DNA from: an uncultured Tateyamaria sp.
GTDB taxonomy: Bacteria; Pseudomonadota; Alphaproteobacteria; Rhodobacterales; Rhodobacteraceae
Direction: 5' to 3'
Assembly (NCBI RefSeq): GCF_947503045.1
Contig: NZ_CANNCF010000002.1
Location: forward strand, 899,501 to 963,500
DNA length: 64,000 nucleotides
This document shows, piece by piece, positions 8,853-18,361 of the stretch. The translations under genes and the position numbers were made by a program. The notes under the pieces were generated by a model, which did not search any database, was not told the origin of the DNA, and saw only the letters and a program-made list of their open reading frames with translations. How positions within the stretch are numbered: position 1 is the first letter of the stretch; each line of letters opens with the position of its first letter.

Positions 8853-9596
8853 TTAAATGCCGCCCCTGTTGCCGTTGAATTGGGCAATCCACGCGTCACT
8901 GGTTGCGTCCGCCAGTTTGCCCATGGACAATGCGACCGGCGGAAGGGCTGCCACATCAATCTGCAGAAAATGCAGGATTTTCAGCAGTGTATTCTGTGGA
9001 TCTTGCACCAAGTCCGCGTAGGTGAGGTGCAGTGGTTCAATACCCTCTCGCACGAACCAATCCCGCCATGCAGCATCGTAACCGGTTAGGGTGTCCAGCT
9101 CCGCCGCAATCGCGTCCGCATCATAGTGCAAAGGTTCACCGGGATCGGTCCGTTCGTGTTCGGTGCCATCCGCATTGCGGTGCCACAATCCGCTTTGCTG
9201 TGCGCGCACCAGGGACACGGCTTGCGCCACCTTGTCATCGCGCGTGAGGTATATGTATCGCGTGAGACCGAATGCTGTGGTGACGCGCTCTGCGTCGGTG
9301 TGCTTGCCCGGATGAAGTTGGGACAGCTGACTGAAGAAGAAATCGGCACTATGGCGTTGCAGTCGAAGTCCGAAGATGTCCGTGCCCCGCCGCCCGGCCT
9401 GCTGTGCCGCTGCCAGAATGTCAGAGAGAGCTGCGTTTTTGTCCAGGTCGAGATCCGCACGCCATGTCGCAACATCGGGCCGGTGGAAATAGGATTGCGG
9501 GTTTCCCGCCACGCCGCTGTCGCGCAGCAAGCCACAGAGCAGTGTGCTGCCGCTGCGCGGTGTGGTGCACAGGATATAGGCATCGGGTCCAGGCAT
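8853..9596 (-). CDS. Stf0-type sulfotransferase
   Basis: PAPS-dependent sulfotransferase of about 247 residues. The 5'-phosphosulfate loop CTTPRSGSTLL lies at the N-terminus, followed by DSGVAGNPQSYF, as in Stf0 (trehalose sulfotransferase) relatives. LTRDDKVAQAVSLVRAQQSGLW is the region that binds the 3'-phosphate. The ATG at 9596 (MPGPDAYIL) is preferred to an upstream TTG because it brings the P-loop close to the N-terminus as in the family. The acceptor, perhaps a sugar or lipid of the envelope, cannot be told from context. Confidence 0.85.
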   Translation of the reverse strand: MPGPDAYILCTTPRSGSTLLCGLLRDSGVAGNPQSYFHRPDVATWRADLDLDKNAALSDILAAAQQAGRRGTDIFGLRLQRHSADFFFSQLSQLHPGKHTDAERVTTAFGLTRYIYLTRDDKVAQAVSLVRAQQSGLWHRNADGTEHERTDPGEPLHYDADAIAAELDTLTGYDAAWRDWFVREGIEPLHLTYADLVQDPQNTLLKILHFLQIDVAALPPVALSMGKLADATSDAWIAQFNGNRGGI

Positions 9597-9665
9597 GGCG
9601 GGCAGTCTTGTCCGCGAAGATGCCGAACGCAAGGCAGGGCGTTACCCCGCCTTGCGCAGTCACTG

Positions 9666-11261
9666 TCAGGCGACGTCGAAGGCCAGTGGTTTCACTTGCG
9701 TGAACATGCCGGTGCCATCCAGCGTTTTCAGCACATCGCCAGGGATCGGATTGTCGACGTAAAGCAGGGCAATCGCCTCACCGCCGACCGCGTTCCGCCC
9801 AAGGGTAAAGTTCGCGATGTTTACGCCGTTCTTGCCCATCGTGTTGCCCAAGAGGCCGATGATGCCCGGCACGTCCTCGTTCGTGGTGTAAAGCATGTGC
9901 GCCCCGATCTCGGCGTCGATGTTGATGCCCTTGATCTGGATAAAGCGCGGTTTGCCGTCGCTGAACACGGTTCCGGCGACAGAGCGTTCGCGTTTGCTGG
10001 TGACCACGGTGACCTTGATATAGCCGTCAAAGGTGCCCGATTTGTCCTGATTGGTGGTCGAGATCTTGATCCCGCGTTCCTTGGCGACAACAGGCGCGCT
10101 GACCATGTTCACGTCCGGGTTGGCGCGTTTCATGATGCCTGCGATCACGCCGCAATTGAGTGCTTCGAGGTTCATGTCAGACACGACACCGTCATATAGG
10201 ATGTTGATCGCTCGGATCGGTTCGTCTGTCATCTGGCCCACAAAGCTGCCCAAGTGGCCGGCCAGCTTGACCCAAGGGCCCATCACCTTGGCCTCTTCAG
10301 CCGTGACGGATGGCATGTTGAGCGCGTTTTCGACCGCCCCCGTCAGCAGGTAGTTCGCCATCTGGTCTGCGACCTGAAGGGCGACGTTTTCCTGTGCTTC
10401 GGTTGTGGCGGCCCCGAGGTGGGGGGTGACCACCACGTTGGGCAGGTTGAACAGCGGGTTGTCCTTGGCCGGTTCCTCGGCAAAGACGTCAAAGGCGGCC
10501 CCGGCCACGTGGCCGGATTTGAGCGCCTCGGCCAGCGCGACCTCGTCCACGAGGCCCCCACGCGCGCAGTTGATGAGACGCACACCCGGTTTCATCATCG
10601 CGATACGTTCGGCGGTGATCATGTTGGCGGTCTGTTCGGTTTTGGGCACGTGGAGGGTGATAAAATCCGCCCGGCTGATCAGGTCGTCCAGCTCAACCTT
10701 TTCTACGCCCATCTTGTTGGCTTTGTCGGTGCTGAGGAAGGGATCGAATGCCAGCACCTTCATTTTGAGCCCACGTGCACGGTCACACACGATCCCGCCG
10801 ATGTTGCCCGCGCCGATCACGCCCAGCGTCTTGCCGGTCAGTTCGGTGCCCATGAACTTGGACTTTTCCCATTTGCCCGCGTGGGTCGAGGCCGACGCTT
10901 CGGGGATTTGCCGCGCCACGGCGAACATCATCGCGATGGCGTGCTCGGCCGTGGTGATCATGTTGCCGAAGGGCGTGTTCATGACGATCACCCCTTTTTT
11001 GGAGGCCGCTTCCTTGTCGATATTGTCGGTGCCGATCCCGGCGCGCCCGATGACCTTGAGGTTCTTGGCGTTGTTGAGGATCGTCGGGGTCACCCGCGTG
11101 GCCGAGCGGATGGCGAGGCCGTCATAGTCGCCAATGATCGCGGCCAGTTTGTCCTTGTCCTTGCCGAGATCGGGTTCGAAGTCGACCTCGATCCCGCGGT
11201 CGCGGAAGATCTGAATGGCGGCTTCGGAGAGTTTGTCGGAGATGAGTACTTTGGGGGCCAT
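9666..11261 (-). CDS. serA: D-3-phosphoglycerate dehydrogenase SerA (long form)
   Basis: First enzyme of serine biosynthesis, oxidising 3-phosphoglycerate to 3-phosphohydroxypyruvate with NAD. The start MAPKVLISDK at 11261 has AAAGGA upstream. The product is 531 residues, the long type: substrate and NAD domains (1-310; VIGAGNIGG, catalytic Arg in NCARGGLVDE, Glu in FAEEPA, His in VTPHLGAAT), an allosteric substrate-binding domain, and a C-terminal ACT domain (about 455-531, VPGIIGLLGNTMG) for serine feedback. It lies about 50 bp downstream of serC on the same strand, so the two form a serC-serA operon. Confidence 0.97.
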   Translation of the reverse strand: MAPKVLISDKLSEAAIQIFRDRGIEVDFEPDLGKDKDKLAAIIGDYDGLAIRSATRVTPTILNNAKNLKVIGRAGIGTDNIDKEAASKKGVIVMNTPFGNMITTAEHAIAMMFAVARQIPEASASTHAGKWEKSKFMGTELTGKTLGVIGAGNIGGIVCDRARGLKMKVLAFDPFLSTDKANKMGVEKVELDDLISRADFITLHVPKTEQTANMITAERIAMMKPGVRLINCARGGLVDEVALAEALKSGHVAGAAFDVFAEEPAKDNPLFNLPNVVVTPHLGAATTEAQENVALQVADQMANYLLTGAVENALNMPSVTAEEAKVMGPWVKLAGHLGSFVGQMTDEPIRAINILYDGVVSDMNLEALNCGVIAGIMKRANPDVNMVSAPVVAKERGIKISTTNQDKSGTFDGYIKVTVVTSKRERSVAGTVFSDGKPRFIQIKGINIDAEIGAHMLYTTNEDVPGIIGLLGNTMGKNGVNIANFTLGRNAVGGEAIALLYVDNPIPGDVLKTLDGTGMFTQVKPLAFDVA

Positions 11262-11310
11262 TATGGTGGTCCTTTTGCGGGTCGGCGGTGGGCAATCTGC
11301 CCACCAATGA

Positions 11311-12450
11311 TCATGCGTTGATTTCGGCCTCGAACGCCCAGGCAAGCCAGGGCAACATCGCTTCGATATCGGAGGTTTCGACTGTGCCGCCGCACCAGAT
11401 GCGCAGGCCCGGAGGGGCGTCGCGATAGGCCCCGATGTCGAGGGCGACGTTTTCATCGGCCAGCCGTTTTGCAACAGCCTTGGCGAATGCAGCACCGTCA
11501 GTGATCCGATCATCGGTGAACTTGAGGCAGACCGACGTTGTGGACTGCGTCGCCGGATCGGCAGCGAGGTTTTCAATCCAGTCATGCGTCTCTACAAAGG
11601 CGGAAATCGCGTTTGCGTTGGCATTTGCCCGCGCGATCAATCCTTGCAACCCGCCAACCGAACGTGCCCAGTCGAGGGCAAACAGGTAATCCTCGACCGC
11701 CAGCATGGACGGCGTGTTGATGGTTTCGCCGACAAAGATCCCTTCGATCAGTTTACCACCTTTGGTCAGGCGGAAAATCTTGGGCATGGGCCACGGCGGC
11801 GTGTAGTTTTCCAGCCGCTCGACGGCGCGGGGTGACAGGATCAGCATGCCGTGCGCCGCTTCGCCGCCCAGCACCTTTTGCCAGCTGAATGTTGTTACAT
11901 CGAGCTTGTCCCAGGGCAGGTCCATCGCGAAGGCGGCAGAGGTCGCATCGCACAGCGTCAGACCGGCGCGGTTGGCGGGAATGGCATCGCCATTTGGCAT
12001 CCGTACGCCCGATGTCGTGCCGTTCCAGGTAAAACAGACGTCGTTGTCATAGTTCAGCGCGGCCATATCCACGATCTGCCCGTATTCGGCGGTGTGAACG
12101 GTGTGGTCGATCTTGAGTTGTTTGGCCACGTCGGTGACCCAGCCTGCGCCAAAACTCTCCCATGCGACCATCTCTGCGGGCCGTTCGCCCAGCAGGGACC
12201 ACATGGCCATTTCATAGGCGCCGGTGTCCGAGGCGGGCACGATACCGATGCGGTAATCGTCTGGCACGCCGAGGATGTCGCGGGTGTCGTCGATGGCCTG
12301 CTTGAGCTTGGCCTTGCCAACGGCGGCGCGGTGCGAACGGCCCAAAGGCGCGTCGGACAGGGCGGTCAGATCATGTGTGGGGGGCTTGGCACAGGGGCCA
12401 GAGGAAAAACGCGGATTCGCCGGCCGCGTTGCCGGTATTTGAGTAGCCAT
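11311..12450 (-). CDS. serC: Phosphoserine aminotransferase SerC
   Basis: PLP enzyme transferring the amino group of glutamate to 3-phosphohydroxypyruvate, the second step to serine. The ATG at 12450 ([10 protein letters not shown]) has AAGGAT a few bases upstream; a longer in-frame extension runs through the leader and is not credible. The product has 379 residues. [48 protein letters not shown] and [13 protein letters not shown] (PLP Lys) match the alphaproteobacterial SerC subgroup. It is first in the serC-serA operon and has a structured leader likely to regulate both. Confidence 0.96.
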   Translation of the reverse strand: MATQIPATRPANPRFSSGPCAKPPTHDLTALSDAPLGRSHRAAVGKAKLKQAIDDTRDILGVPDDYRIGIVPASDTGAYEMAMWSLLGERPAEMVAWESFGAGWVTDVAKQLKIDHTVHTAEYGQIVDMAALNYDNDVCFTWNGTTSGVRMPNGDAIPANRAGLTLCDATSAAFAMDLPWDKLDVTTFSWQKVLGGEAAHGMLILSPRAVERLENYTPPWPMPKIFRLTKGGKLIEGIFVGETINTPSMLAVEDYLFALDWARSVGGLQGLIARANANANAISAFVETHDWIENLAADPATQSTTSVCLKFTDDRITDGAAFAKAVAKRLADENVALDIGAYRDAPPGLRIWCGGTVETSDIEAMLPWLAWAFEAEINA

Positions 12451-12530
12451 TGCTGCTATCCTTACAGATAATCGCCCTTCGTTGGGGAAGGGTGTCCCGC
12501 GGATGGAGGTATGCGGATGCCGCTGCGGGC
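12451..12530 (-). ncRNA. Candidate serC leader RNA motif (5' UTR of serC-serA)
   Basis: On the minus strand the 80 bases before the serC ATG can form an outer stem CCCGC/GCGGG (arms at 12525-12529 and 12496-12500) enclosing GCGG-CAT-CCGC (12513-12523). A second hairpin follows, CCCTTC-CCCAAC-GAAGGG (12475-12492). Then TATC...GATA flanks the ribosome binding site. A conserved serC RNA motif is known upstream of serC in alphaproteobacteria. The assignment here rests on position and hairpin layout from memory, not on a covariance search. Confidence 0.5.
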
Positions 12531-12694
12531 GCAACTGGCAATTGATCCGAAACCGACGATGTGCCGAGAATTTTCGACAGGTTCGGTGCCTATCGGAAAC
12601 CTTTGCCTGTAACCCAAGGTCGCAATTCGTGAGGTGACAGGGGCCGTATGCCTGCGGCAGGTTGATGGAACGCTGTGTAAAACTGGGGGCTGTC

Positions 12695-13984
12695 ATGTTC
12701 AGGCAAATCGTATTGGCCATTGCGTTGGTGTTGGGGTGTTCGCTGAGTGCAGAGGCCTTTTGCGGCTTTTACGTCGCAAAGGCGGACGGGTCGCTTTACA
12801 ATCAGTCCTCCAAGGTTGTGTTCGTGCGCGATGGTCGCAAATCGACGATCACCATGTCGTCGGATTATCGCGGTGCGGCGTCTGATTTCGCGATGATCGT
12901 GCCGACCCCGCGCGTGTTGCGCCGTGAACAGGTTGATACGGTGGACGCGGATATCGTGGCCCACCTGGACAGTTATACTGCGCCACGTCTGGTGGAGTAT
13001 TTTGACCATGACCCGTGCGACGGGCCCATTATCGAGCCAGGAGGCGTTGTCGCAGAGTTTAATTCCGGTTTGTTAACGCGCAGATCAGCACCATCGCGGC
13101 GCGCTGGCGCTGCCGCACTTGGCGTCAGGATCGCTGCCGAATATGCCGTTGGCAATTATGACATCCTGATCCTGAAGGCCAAGCAATCCGATGGTCTGTC
13201 CATCTTTCTGAAGCAGGAAGGATACAAATTACCCGATGGGGCCGAGGCGGTGCTGGGCGACTATATCAAGGCGGGCATGAAGTTCTTTGTCGCCCGCGTG
13301 AACCTTGGCCGTCATTCGGCGTCACAGACGAAGGAGTTGCCGCCGCTCCAGATCAGCTTTCGCGCAGACAAGTTCATGCTGCCGATCCAGTTGGGCAAGC
13401 TGAACGCGGACAAGGCGCAGGATGCACTGTTTTTCATGCTGGCGCGCGAAGGCCGGGTCGAGGTGGCCAATTACAAGGCCAAGGCCCTGCCCACGGACGA
13501 AAACGTGCCGCCACTGGTCGAGAATTACTTTCCCCAGTTCTACAAGGCTGCGTTCAACCGCACCGTCGGGTCACGTGGCGGGATTGCGATGGAATACGCC
13601 TGGGACATGTCGTGGTGCGATCCTTGCGCGGCTGATCCCTTGCCCAATGACGATTTGCGCGCCCTTGGGGTATCGTGGATCAAGGGGGACAATACGGCCC
13701 AGCAGGACGTTTATGTGACGCGCTATCATGCGCAATACACCAAGAATCAGATGCCCAAGGATGTGGTGTTCAAGGTGACCGACAATCGGAACAACTTTCA
13801 GGGCCGGTACGTGATGAACCAGCCCTTTGATGGCGAGATCACATGCGCCGAAGGCCAGCGATATGTGCGCGACAAGAAGGCACGGATGCGCAAGGAAGAG
13901 GCGCGCTTGCGCAAGCTGACCGGGTGGAGCGCGGGTTTCGTGACCAAGGCGGTTTTGCAAAGCGTGCCGCGCATCTATTGGTGA
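12695..13984 (+). CDS. Exported DUF2330-family protein
   Basis: A 429-residue protein of the DUF2330 family, function unknown. [21 protein letters not shown] is a clear signal peptide, with cleavage likely after residue 21 before [11 protein letters not shown], the family's N-terminal Cys-containing motif. Later landmarks are [39 protein letters not shown] and ARYHAQY-like segments, plus paired cysteines in WCDPCAADP that suggest a disulfide in the periplasm. The ATG at 12695 is chosen because it begins the signal peptide. It is divergent from serC and convergent with the aminotransferase. Confidence 0.85.
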   Translation: MFRQIVLAIALVLGCSLSAEAFCGFYVAKADGSLYNQSSKVVFVRDGRKSTITMSSDYRGAASDFAMIVPTPRVLRREQVDTVDADIVAHLDSYTAPRLVEYFDHDPCDGPIIEPGGVVAEFNSGLLTRRSAPSRRAGAAALGVRIAAEYAVGNYDILILKAKQSDGLSIFLKQEGYKLPDGAEAVLGDYIKAGMKFFVARVNLGRHSASQTKELPPLQISFRADKFMLPIQLGKLNADKAQDALFFMLAREGRVEVANYKAKALPTDENVPPLVENYFPQFYKAAFNRTVGSRGGIAMEYAWDMSWCDPCAADPLPNDDLRALGVSWIKGDNTAQQDVYVTRYHAQYTKNQMPKDVVFKVTDNRNNFQGRYVMNQPFDGEITCAEGQRYVRDKKARMRKEEARLRKLTGWSAGFVTKAVLQSVPRIYW

Positions 13985-14036
13985 CGGTCGCGGTCTGAAA
14001 GTGGCTCTAACGCGTGCGATCTGAGCGTGTTTTGAC

Positions 14037-14963
14037 CTAGCGCTTCTCGGCAACGTGCTGTGCGATCAATTCTTTGTACAATGTGCGGATGCGCTGCGTC
14101 ACCGGGCGCTCACCATTGCCGATCTCTTTGCCGTCGATCTCGGCCACGGGTGTTTGCGCGCCGAACGTGCCGGTCAGAAACGCCTCATCCGCGCCGTAGG
14201 CTTCGTAAAGCGAATAGTTTTTTTCCAGCACCGGGATGTCATTGGCGCGGCAGAGGTCGATCACTTTTTGGCGGGTGACGCCGTTCATGCAGTAATCGCC
14301 CGTTGAAGTCCAAACCGCTCCCTTGCGCACGATGAAGAAGTTGCAGGCGTTGGTGGTGTTCACGAACCCATACGGATCGAGCATCAGCGCCTCGTCCGCC
14401 CCTGCCTGTTCGGCCTGCAGGCAGGCAATCACGCAGTTCAGTTTCGAATGGCTGTTGTATTTGGCGTCCTGACTGGTTGGCAGGCCGCGCACCTGAGGGA
14501 CAGTGGCCAGCCGGATGCCCTTGGATTGCAAAGCCTCGGTTGGTTTGGAATGTTCCATGATGATCACGAGCGTCGGGCCCGACTGGCTGAGCGAGGGGTG
14601 CTGGAACGGTTTGACCTTGATCCCGCGTGTCAGCATCAAGCGGCAATGCACGTCCGTTGTCATGTTGTTGGCAACCGCGGTGCGGGTCAGTGCGTCGAGG
14701 ATACCTGCGCGGTCCATTCCGACGTCCAATGACACCGATTTGCAGGAGTCAAAGAACCGGTCCATGTGCTCGTCAAAGAACGCCCAAACCCCTTCATAGA
14801 GCCGCATTCCTTCCCACATTCCATCACCCAGCATGAAGCCGCTGTCATAAACCGACACCTTGGCGTCGTCGCGGTGCACGATATCGCCGTTCACATAGAT
14901 CTTGATGTCGCGGTTGCGCGCATCCTCGTCCGCGGTGTGGGTGGTGTGTTTTGCGTCGGTCAT
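14037..14963 (-). CDS. Class IV aminotransferase (branched-chain / D-amino acid type)
   Basis: PLP aminotransferase of fold type IV, 308 residues from the ATG at 14963 (MTDAKHTTHT); the longer frame upstream is not family-like. VYDSGFMLGDGMWEGMRLY, NSHSKLNC (PLP Lys), AGADEALMLDPYGFVNTTNACNFF and GVTRQKVI are the family blocks. It could be an IlvE-like branched-chain enzyme or a D-alanine aminotransferase relative; the sequence does not decide, so no symbol is given. It lies divergent from serB with 182 bp between starts. Confidence 0.87.
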   Translation of the reverse strand: MTDAKHTTHTADEDARNRDIKIYVNGDIVHRDDAKVSVYDSGFMLGDGMWEGMRLYEGVWAFFDEHMDRFFDSCKSVSLDVGMDRAGILDALTRTAVANNMTTDVHCRLMLTRGIKVKPFQHPSLSQSGPTLVIIMEHSKPTEALQSKGIRLATVPQVRGLPTSQDAKYNSHSKLNCVIACLQAEQAGADEALMLDPYGFVNTTNACNFFIVRKGAVWTSTGDYCMNGVTRQKVIDLCRANDIPVLEKNYSLYEAYGADEAFLTGTFGAQTPVAEIDGKEIGNGERPVTQRIRTLYKELIAQHVAEKR

Positions 14964-15145
14964 GGTGGCTTGGTGTCCGTTAGGGCCCGTGTTGGTGCCA
15001 CTGTTTCTGAAAAGGCGGACCATGTCAGCCCGGGTTCTGGTCATTGCGCGCCCCCGCGCGGGCTGGTGCAGGGTGGAATTGGCGGCTATAGCGCCGCTCG
15101 GGCACCCCTTTTGCGATGGCCCGTCGCCTTTCGGACAGTTCAGAG

Positions 15146-16024
15146 ATGTATGTTTGCACGCTTTTGACCGACCCTGCCAAGCCGACGCTGGACCCCGCGC
15201 TGGTCGATAGCTTGCGCAATGCCTGGGGCGGGGGGGATGCGCAGTGGCTGGCGCCGGACGAGGCGGCGGCTTTTTCTCTCGCCACTGTGCCGGACAATCG
15301 CTGGGACGTCTGGGGTGATTTGCAAACGCTGGGGGTCGATCTGGTGATCCTGCCGTTCGAAGGGCGGCGCAAGAAGATGCTGCTGGCCGATATGGACAGC
15401 ACCATGATCCAGCAGGAATGCATCGACGAGCTGGCGGATGTGGCCGGGGTCGGGGACCGGGTCAAGGACATCACCGCCCGCGCCATGAACGGTGAGCTGG
15501 ATTTCGAAGCAGCCATTCGCGAGCGCGTTGGCTTGCTGCAAGGGCTGCCGGAAACGGTGATCAGCGAGGTACTGGCCAGCCGCATCACCTACATGCCCGG
15601 TGGTGCGACCTTGCTTGCCACGATGAAGGCCAACGGGGCTTATGCCGCCCTCGTGTCTGGCGGGTTCACCGCGTTCACGGCCGCCGTCGCTCGGACTTTG
15701 GGCTTTGATGAGAACCGCGCCAACACCTTGATGGTCGAAGACGGCGTGCTGACCGGGCAGGTGGGCATGCCCATTCTGGGCCAGCAGGCCAAGGTCGACG
15801 CGCTGGCGCAGATCACCGGCCGTTTGGGACTGGCGGACGCGGAAGTTCTAGCGGTCGGCGACGGGGCCAATGATCTGGGCATGCTGCATCGCGCAGGTAT
15901 GGGTGTGGCCCTGCATGCCAAGCCGAGCGTTGCTGCCCAATGCGACGTGCGGGTGAACTTTGGTGATCTGACCGCACTTTTGTACCTGCAGGGCTATGCG
16001 CGGTCCGAATTTGTGAGCGCCTGA
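15146..16024 (+). CDS. serB: Phosphoserine phosphatase SerB
   Basis: HAD-family phosphatase performing the last step of serine synthesis. The start MYVCTLLTDP (15146) gives 292 residues with an N-terminal ACT-like domain (about 1-75) and a HAD domain. Catalytic motif I is LLADMDSTMIQQE, motif II VSGGFTAF, and motif III with motif IV KVDALAQ...GDGANDLGML. The gene is 2.7 kb from serC, separated by the DUF2330 and aminotransferase genes, so the pathway is clustered but not in one operon. A GC-rich hairpin with a T-run follows directly. Confidence 0.96.
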   Translation: MYVCTLLTDPAKPTLDPALVDSLRNAWGGGDAQWLAPDEAAAFSLATVPDNRWDVWGDLQTLGVDLVILPFEGRRKKMLLADMDSTMIQQECIDELADVAGVGDRVKDITARAMNGELDFEAAIRERVGLLQGLPETVISEVLASRITYMPGGATLLATMKANGAYAALVSGGFTAFTAAVARTLGFDENRANTLMVEDGVLTGQVGMPILGQQAKVDALAQITGRLGLADAEVLAVGDGANDLGMLHRAGMGVALHAKPSVAAQCDVRVNFGDLTALLYLQGYARSEFVSA

Positions 16025-16025
16025 A

Positions 16026-16066
16026 GGGGGCTCTGCCCCCGTCCTGCGAACTCCCCCGGGATTTTT
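16026..16066. repeat. GC-rich hairpin repeat, likely also the serB terminator
   Basis: GGGGGC-TCT-GCCCCC (16026-16040) begins two bases after the serB stop. It is followed by CTCCCCCGGGATTTTTTG, giving a T-run. A related element, GGGGGGC-TTT-GCCCCCC, follows mltB at 32294. Such gene-end elements are common in Rhodobacterales genomes. Confidence 0.6.
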
Positions 16067-16156
16067 TGAAAACAGAGAAGTGGCAAGGGCCGTGCTGTGG
16101 CTTCGGCATGATGTGTGATATACTGCACAAAACTTACCAGGGAAGGGAGCCTGAAC

Positions 16157-16471
16157 ATGCCGAAATTCATATTTGCCTATCACGGTGGTGGGATGCCGGA
16201 AACGCCGGAAGAGGGCGCGCGCGTCATGGCGGCGTGGAATGACTGGTATGCCGAGATGGGCGATGCCGTTGTGGATGGTGGCGCACCTGTAGGCCAGTCG
16301 ATGACCGTTTCGACACATGGTGTGGCGGGTGACGGCGGTGCGAACCCCTTGTCCGGTTACACGGTGGTCGAGACAGCCTCGATGGAGGTGGCCTGTGAAA
16401 TGGCCAAGGGCTGTCCAATGGTCGCGGATGGATCGGGGTCGGTCGAAGTCGCGCCCCTAATCGACATGTAG
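16157..16471 (+). CDS. YCII/DGPF-like small protein
   Basis: A 104-residue soluble protein resembling the YCII-related (DGPF) family, a dimeric alpha-beta barrel fold. MPKFIFAYHGG at the N-terminus, EEGARVMAAWNDWYAEMGDAVVDGGAPVG and the C-terminal LSGYTVVETASMEVACEMAKGCP fit that fold. The ATG at 16157 follows GGAAGGGAGC. Function unknown; neighbours (serB, asparaginase) give no clue. The assignment comes from sequence pattern only. Confidence 0.72.
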   Translation: MPKFIFAYHGGGMPETPEEGARVMAAWNDWYAEMGDAVVDGGAPVGQSMTVSTHGVAGDGGANPLSGYTVVETASMEVACEMAKGCPMVADGSGSVEVAPLIDM

Positions 16472-16484
16472 CCCGCATGCGACC

Positions 16485-17477
16485 CTACAGCAAAGCGGGC
16501 GCTGCGCGCAGATAGCCTGTGTGCAGGCCGTCCCAGTTCTGGATCGGGCCGTTTGTATAGGCCAGCGCCTCGGGGTGGTTGGGGTCAAGTGCGCCGAATT
16601 TGACAAGGATCTGTGCCATGGCGCATTCGCTGGCGCGGGTGCCGCCATCGGTGATCTTGAGCGCGATACCCAGTCTCTGTTCAGGGAGAATGGCGATGTT
16701 GTAGCCTTCGGCGCCTGTCTTGATCGCAACACCCCCACCTGCTGCGCGCATCTGCCGGGTGCAGGCGCGCCCTTCGCCCGCGACAAGCTCGGGGTGCAGC
16801 GCCATGGCGGCGCGCAACTGGCCCTGTGGGCTGTCATCGGGCGCGGCTGCGAAACGCGCCATCGCGCGGGCCATGCCGTGCAAGGTGCAGGCAAAGTTCG
16901 GGGCAGAGCAGCCGTCGATCCCATGCCCGGGCGAGGTTTCTTCTGTCATCCGCTCAAACGCCTCGAGGCAGGCCTTTTGCACCGGGTGATCCATAGCGAC
17001 ATAGGTCGGATCGCCGCCCAGATGCTTGGTCAGGGTCAGAAAGCCCGCGTGTTTGCCCGAACAGTTGTTGTGGATGCGGCGCGGCACCTCGTGGGCGCGG
17101 GTCATGGCATCGCGGACCTCGTGATCGCGCGACACCTGCGGGCCGCAGCAAAAATCGTCATCGCAGCAGCCGATATGATCAAGCCATGCGCCAACCTTTT
17201 CGGTGTGGATCGCGGCGCCCTGATGCGAGGCACAGGCCAGCGCCAGATGCTCGGTGTTCAGCTCATGAGCCGCCGCCGCGCCGCTTTCGATCAGGGGCAG
17301 CGCCTGCAGCATCTTGGACGAGGATCGCGGCAGCACTACGGCCTCTGGTACACCCCAAGCCTGCACGATTTGCCCAGTCTCGTCACAGACAACGGCATGG
17401 CCCTGATGGGCGCTTTCCAGAAAGGGGCCGCGCCAGACTTCGGCCAGTGTGACGGCGCCATGGGCCGGATGTGTCAT
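16485..17477 (-). CDS. L-asparaginase (Asparaginase_II family)
   Basis: Amidohydrolase releasing ammonia from asparagine, of the family related to Rhizobium etli AnsA rather than to E. coli AnsA/AnsB. It has 330 residues from the ATG at 17477, preceded by GAGGGA. Family blocks are EVWRGPFLESAHQGHAVV, PRSSSKMLQALP, LACASHQG, HNNCSGKHAGF (Cys and Lys at the active site) and DGCSAPNFACTL. There is no signal peptide, so it is probably cytosolic. It is convergent with the YCII-like gene, 13 bp apart, and divergent from the IalB-like gene. Confidence 0.9.
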   Translation of the reverse strand: MTHPAHGAVTLAEVWRGPFLESAHQGHAVVCDETGQIVQAWGVPEAVVLPRSSSKMLQALPLIESGAAAAHELNTEHLALACASHQGAAIHTEKVGAWLDHIGCCDDDFCCGPQVSRDHEVRDAMTRAHEVPRRIHNNCSGKHAGFLTLTKHLGGDPTYVAMDHPVQKACLEAFERMTEETSPGHGIDGCSAPNFACTLHGMARAMARFAAAPDDSPQGQLRAAMALHPELVAGEGRACTRQMRAAGGGVAIKTGAEGYNIAILPEQRLGIALKITDGGTRASECAMAQILVKFGALDPNHPEALAYTNGPIQNWDGLHTGYLRAAPALL

Positions 17478-17653
17478 ATTTTCCCTCACATCTGCGCGAA
17501 AACCTGCCAATTGGCCATTCCCGCGTCGCGCGTTTCGCGCTAATGTGCCACTTGTCGAGAAGATTTGCCGCCCATGCAAGAGAATGCACCGAAAATGGTG
17601 TGCCACATGCGCGGTTCCGTTGTTGAGGTTAGGACAGCTTGGAGGCTGTAAAA

Positions 17654-18184
17654 ATGGGATTCATTTCAAAGATCGCACTTGGGTTGGGCGCGCTGTCGCT
17701 TATGACCTGCGTCGCCGCCGCGCAGGAGCAGAGCACCAATCGTGTCGCTGCAAAAACGGATTGGAGCGTGTTTGTCGAGGACAACCCGACAGAATGCTGG
17801 GGCGTCGCCACGCCCAAGGAAACGGTCAACACCCGCGAGGGCCGCGTTGTTGCGGCCACCCGTGGGCAGATCCTGCTCATGGTGTTTTACCGACCCTCCG
17901 CGCAGGCCAACGGACAGGTTGCCTTTACCGGCGGCTATCCGTTCCGGTCGGGATCGACCGTCAACGTCAACATCAGCGGCAACGAGTTCGAGCTGTTCAC
18001 GGACGGTGAGTGGGCTTGGCCTGCGACCCCTGCGGATGACTCCAAAATCGTGACCGCGATGAAACGTGGCGCGGATGCCATCGTGACCGGCGTTTCCAGC
18101 CGCGGCACCACCACCAAGGACACGTTTTCGCTGCTTGGCTTTACAGCGGCGGTCGAGGATGCCGAGTCCCGCTGCGGCGGCTGA
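17654..18184 (+). CDS. Exported IalB-like protein (invasion-associated locus B family)
   Basis: A 176-residue protein with a signal peptide (MGFISKIALGLGALSLMTCVAAA, cleavage about residue 23). The mature part fits the IalB family: DWSVFVEDNPTECWGVATPKE, GQILLMVFYRP, FTGGYPFRSGSTVNVNI and FSLLGFTAAVEDAESRC. One Cys near each end of the mature domain may pair. GGAGG precedes the ATG by eight bases. The family is periplasmic and widespread in alphaproteobacteria; the name comes from Bartonella and does not imply pathogenicity here. Confidence 0.82.
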   Translation: MGFISKIALGLGALSLMTCVAAAQEQSTNRVAAKTDWSVFVEDNPTECWGVATPKETVNTREGRVVAATRGQILLMVFYRPSAQANGQVAFTGGYPFRSGSTVNVNISGNEFELFTDGEWAWPATPADDSKIVTAMKRGADAIVTGVSSRGTTTKDTFSLLGFTAAVEDAESRCGG

Positions 18185-18301
18185 CACCTCTGACATATCA
18201 GATGCGTGAGCGGTCGTGCGGACATGTGTGGTCGCTTTTGCAGTCTGGGCGCGCGCCGACCTGTGGCGCTGTTGTCCGCGAAGTGTTGTCGGCGAATCCT
18301 T

Positions 18302-18329
18302 TTGATCGTCCGCTGAATTCCTATATAGG
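18302..18329 (+). promoter_or_regulatory. Candidate rlmN promoter
   Basis: TTGATC (18302-18307), 16-base spacer, TATAGG (18324-18329), within the 177-bp gap before rlmN. Match by eye. Confidence 0.3.
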
Positions 18330-18361
18330 GGCGCATCACCTTACCCGTTTGGACCTTTGCC

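Noticed and set aside
9126-11321. Long plus-strand frames (about 355 residues each) opposite the sulfotransferase and serA genes
   Set aside because: Antisense shadows of clear genes; the products resemble no protein and have no ribosome binding site.
16521-17543. 340-residue plus-strand frame opposite the asparaginase gene
   Set aside because: Shadow of a strongly supported gene on the minus strand.
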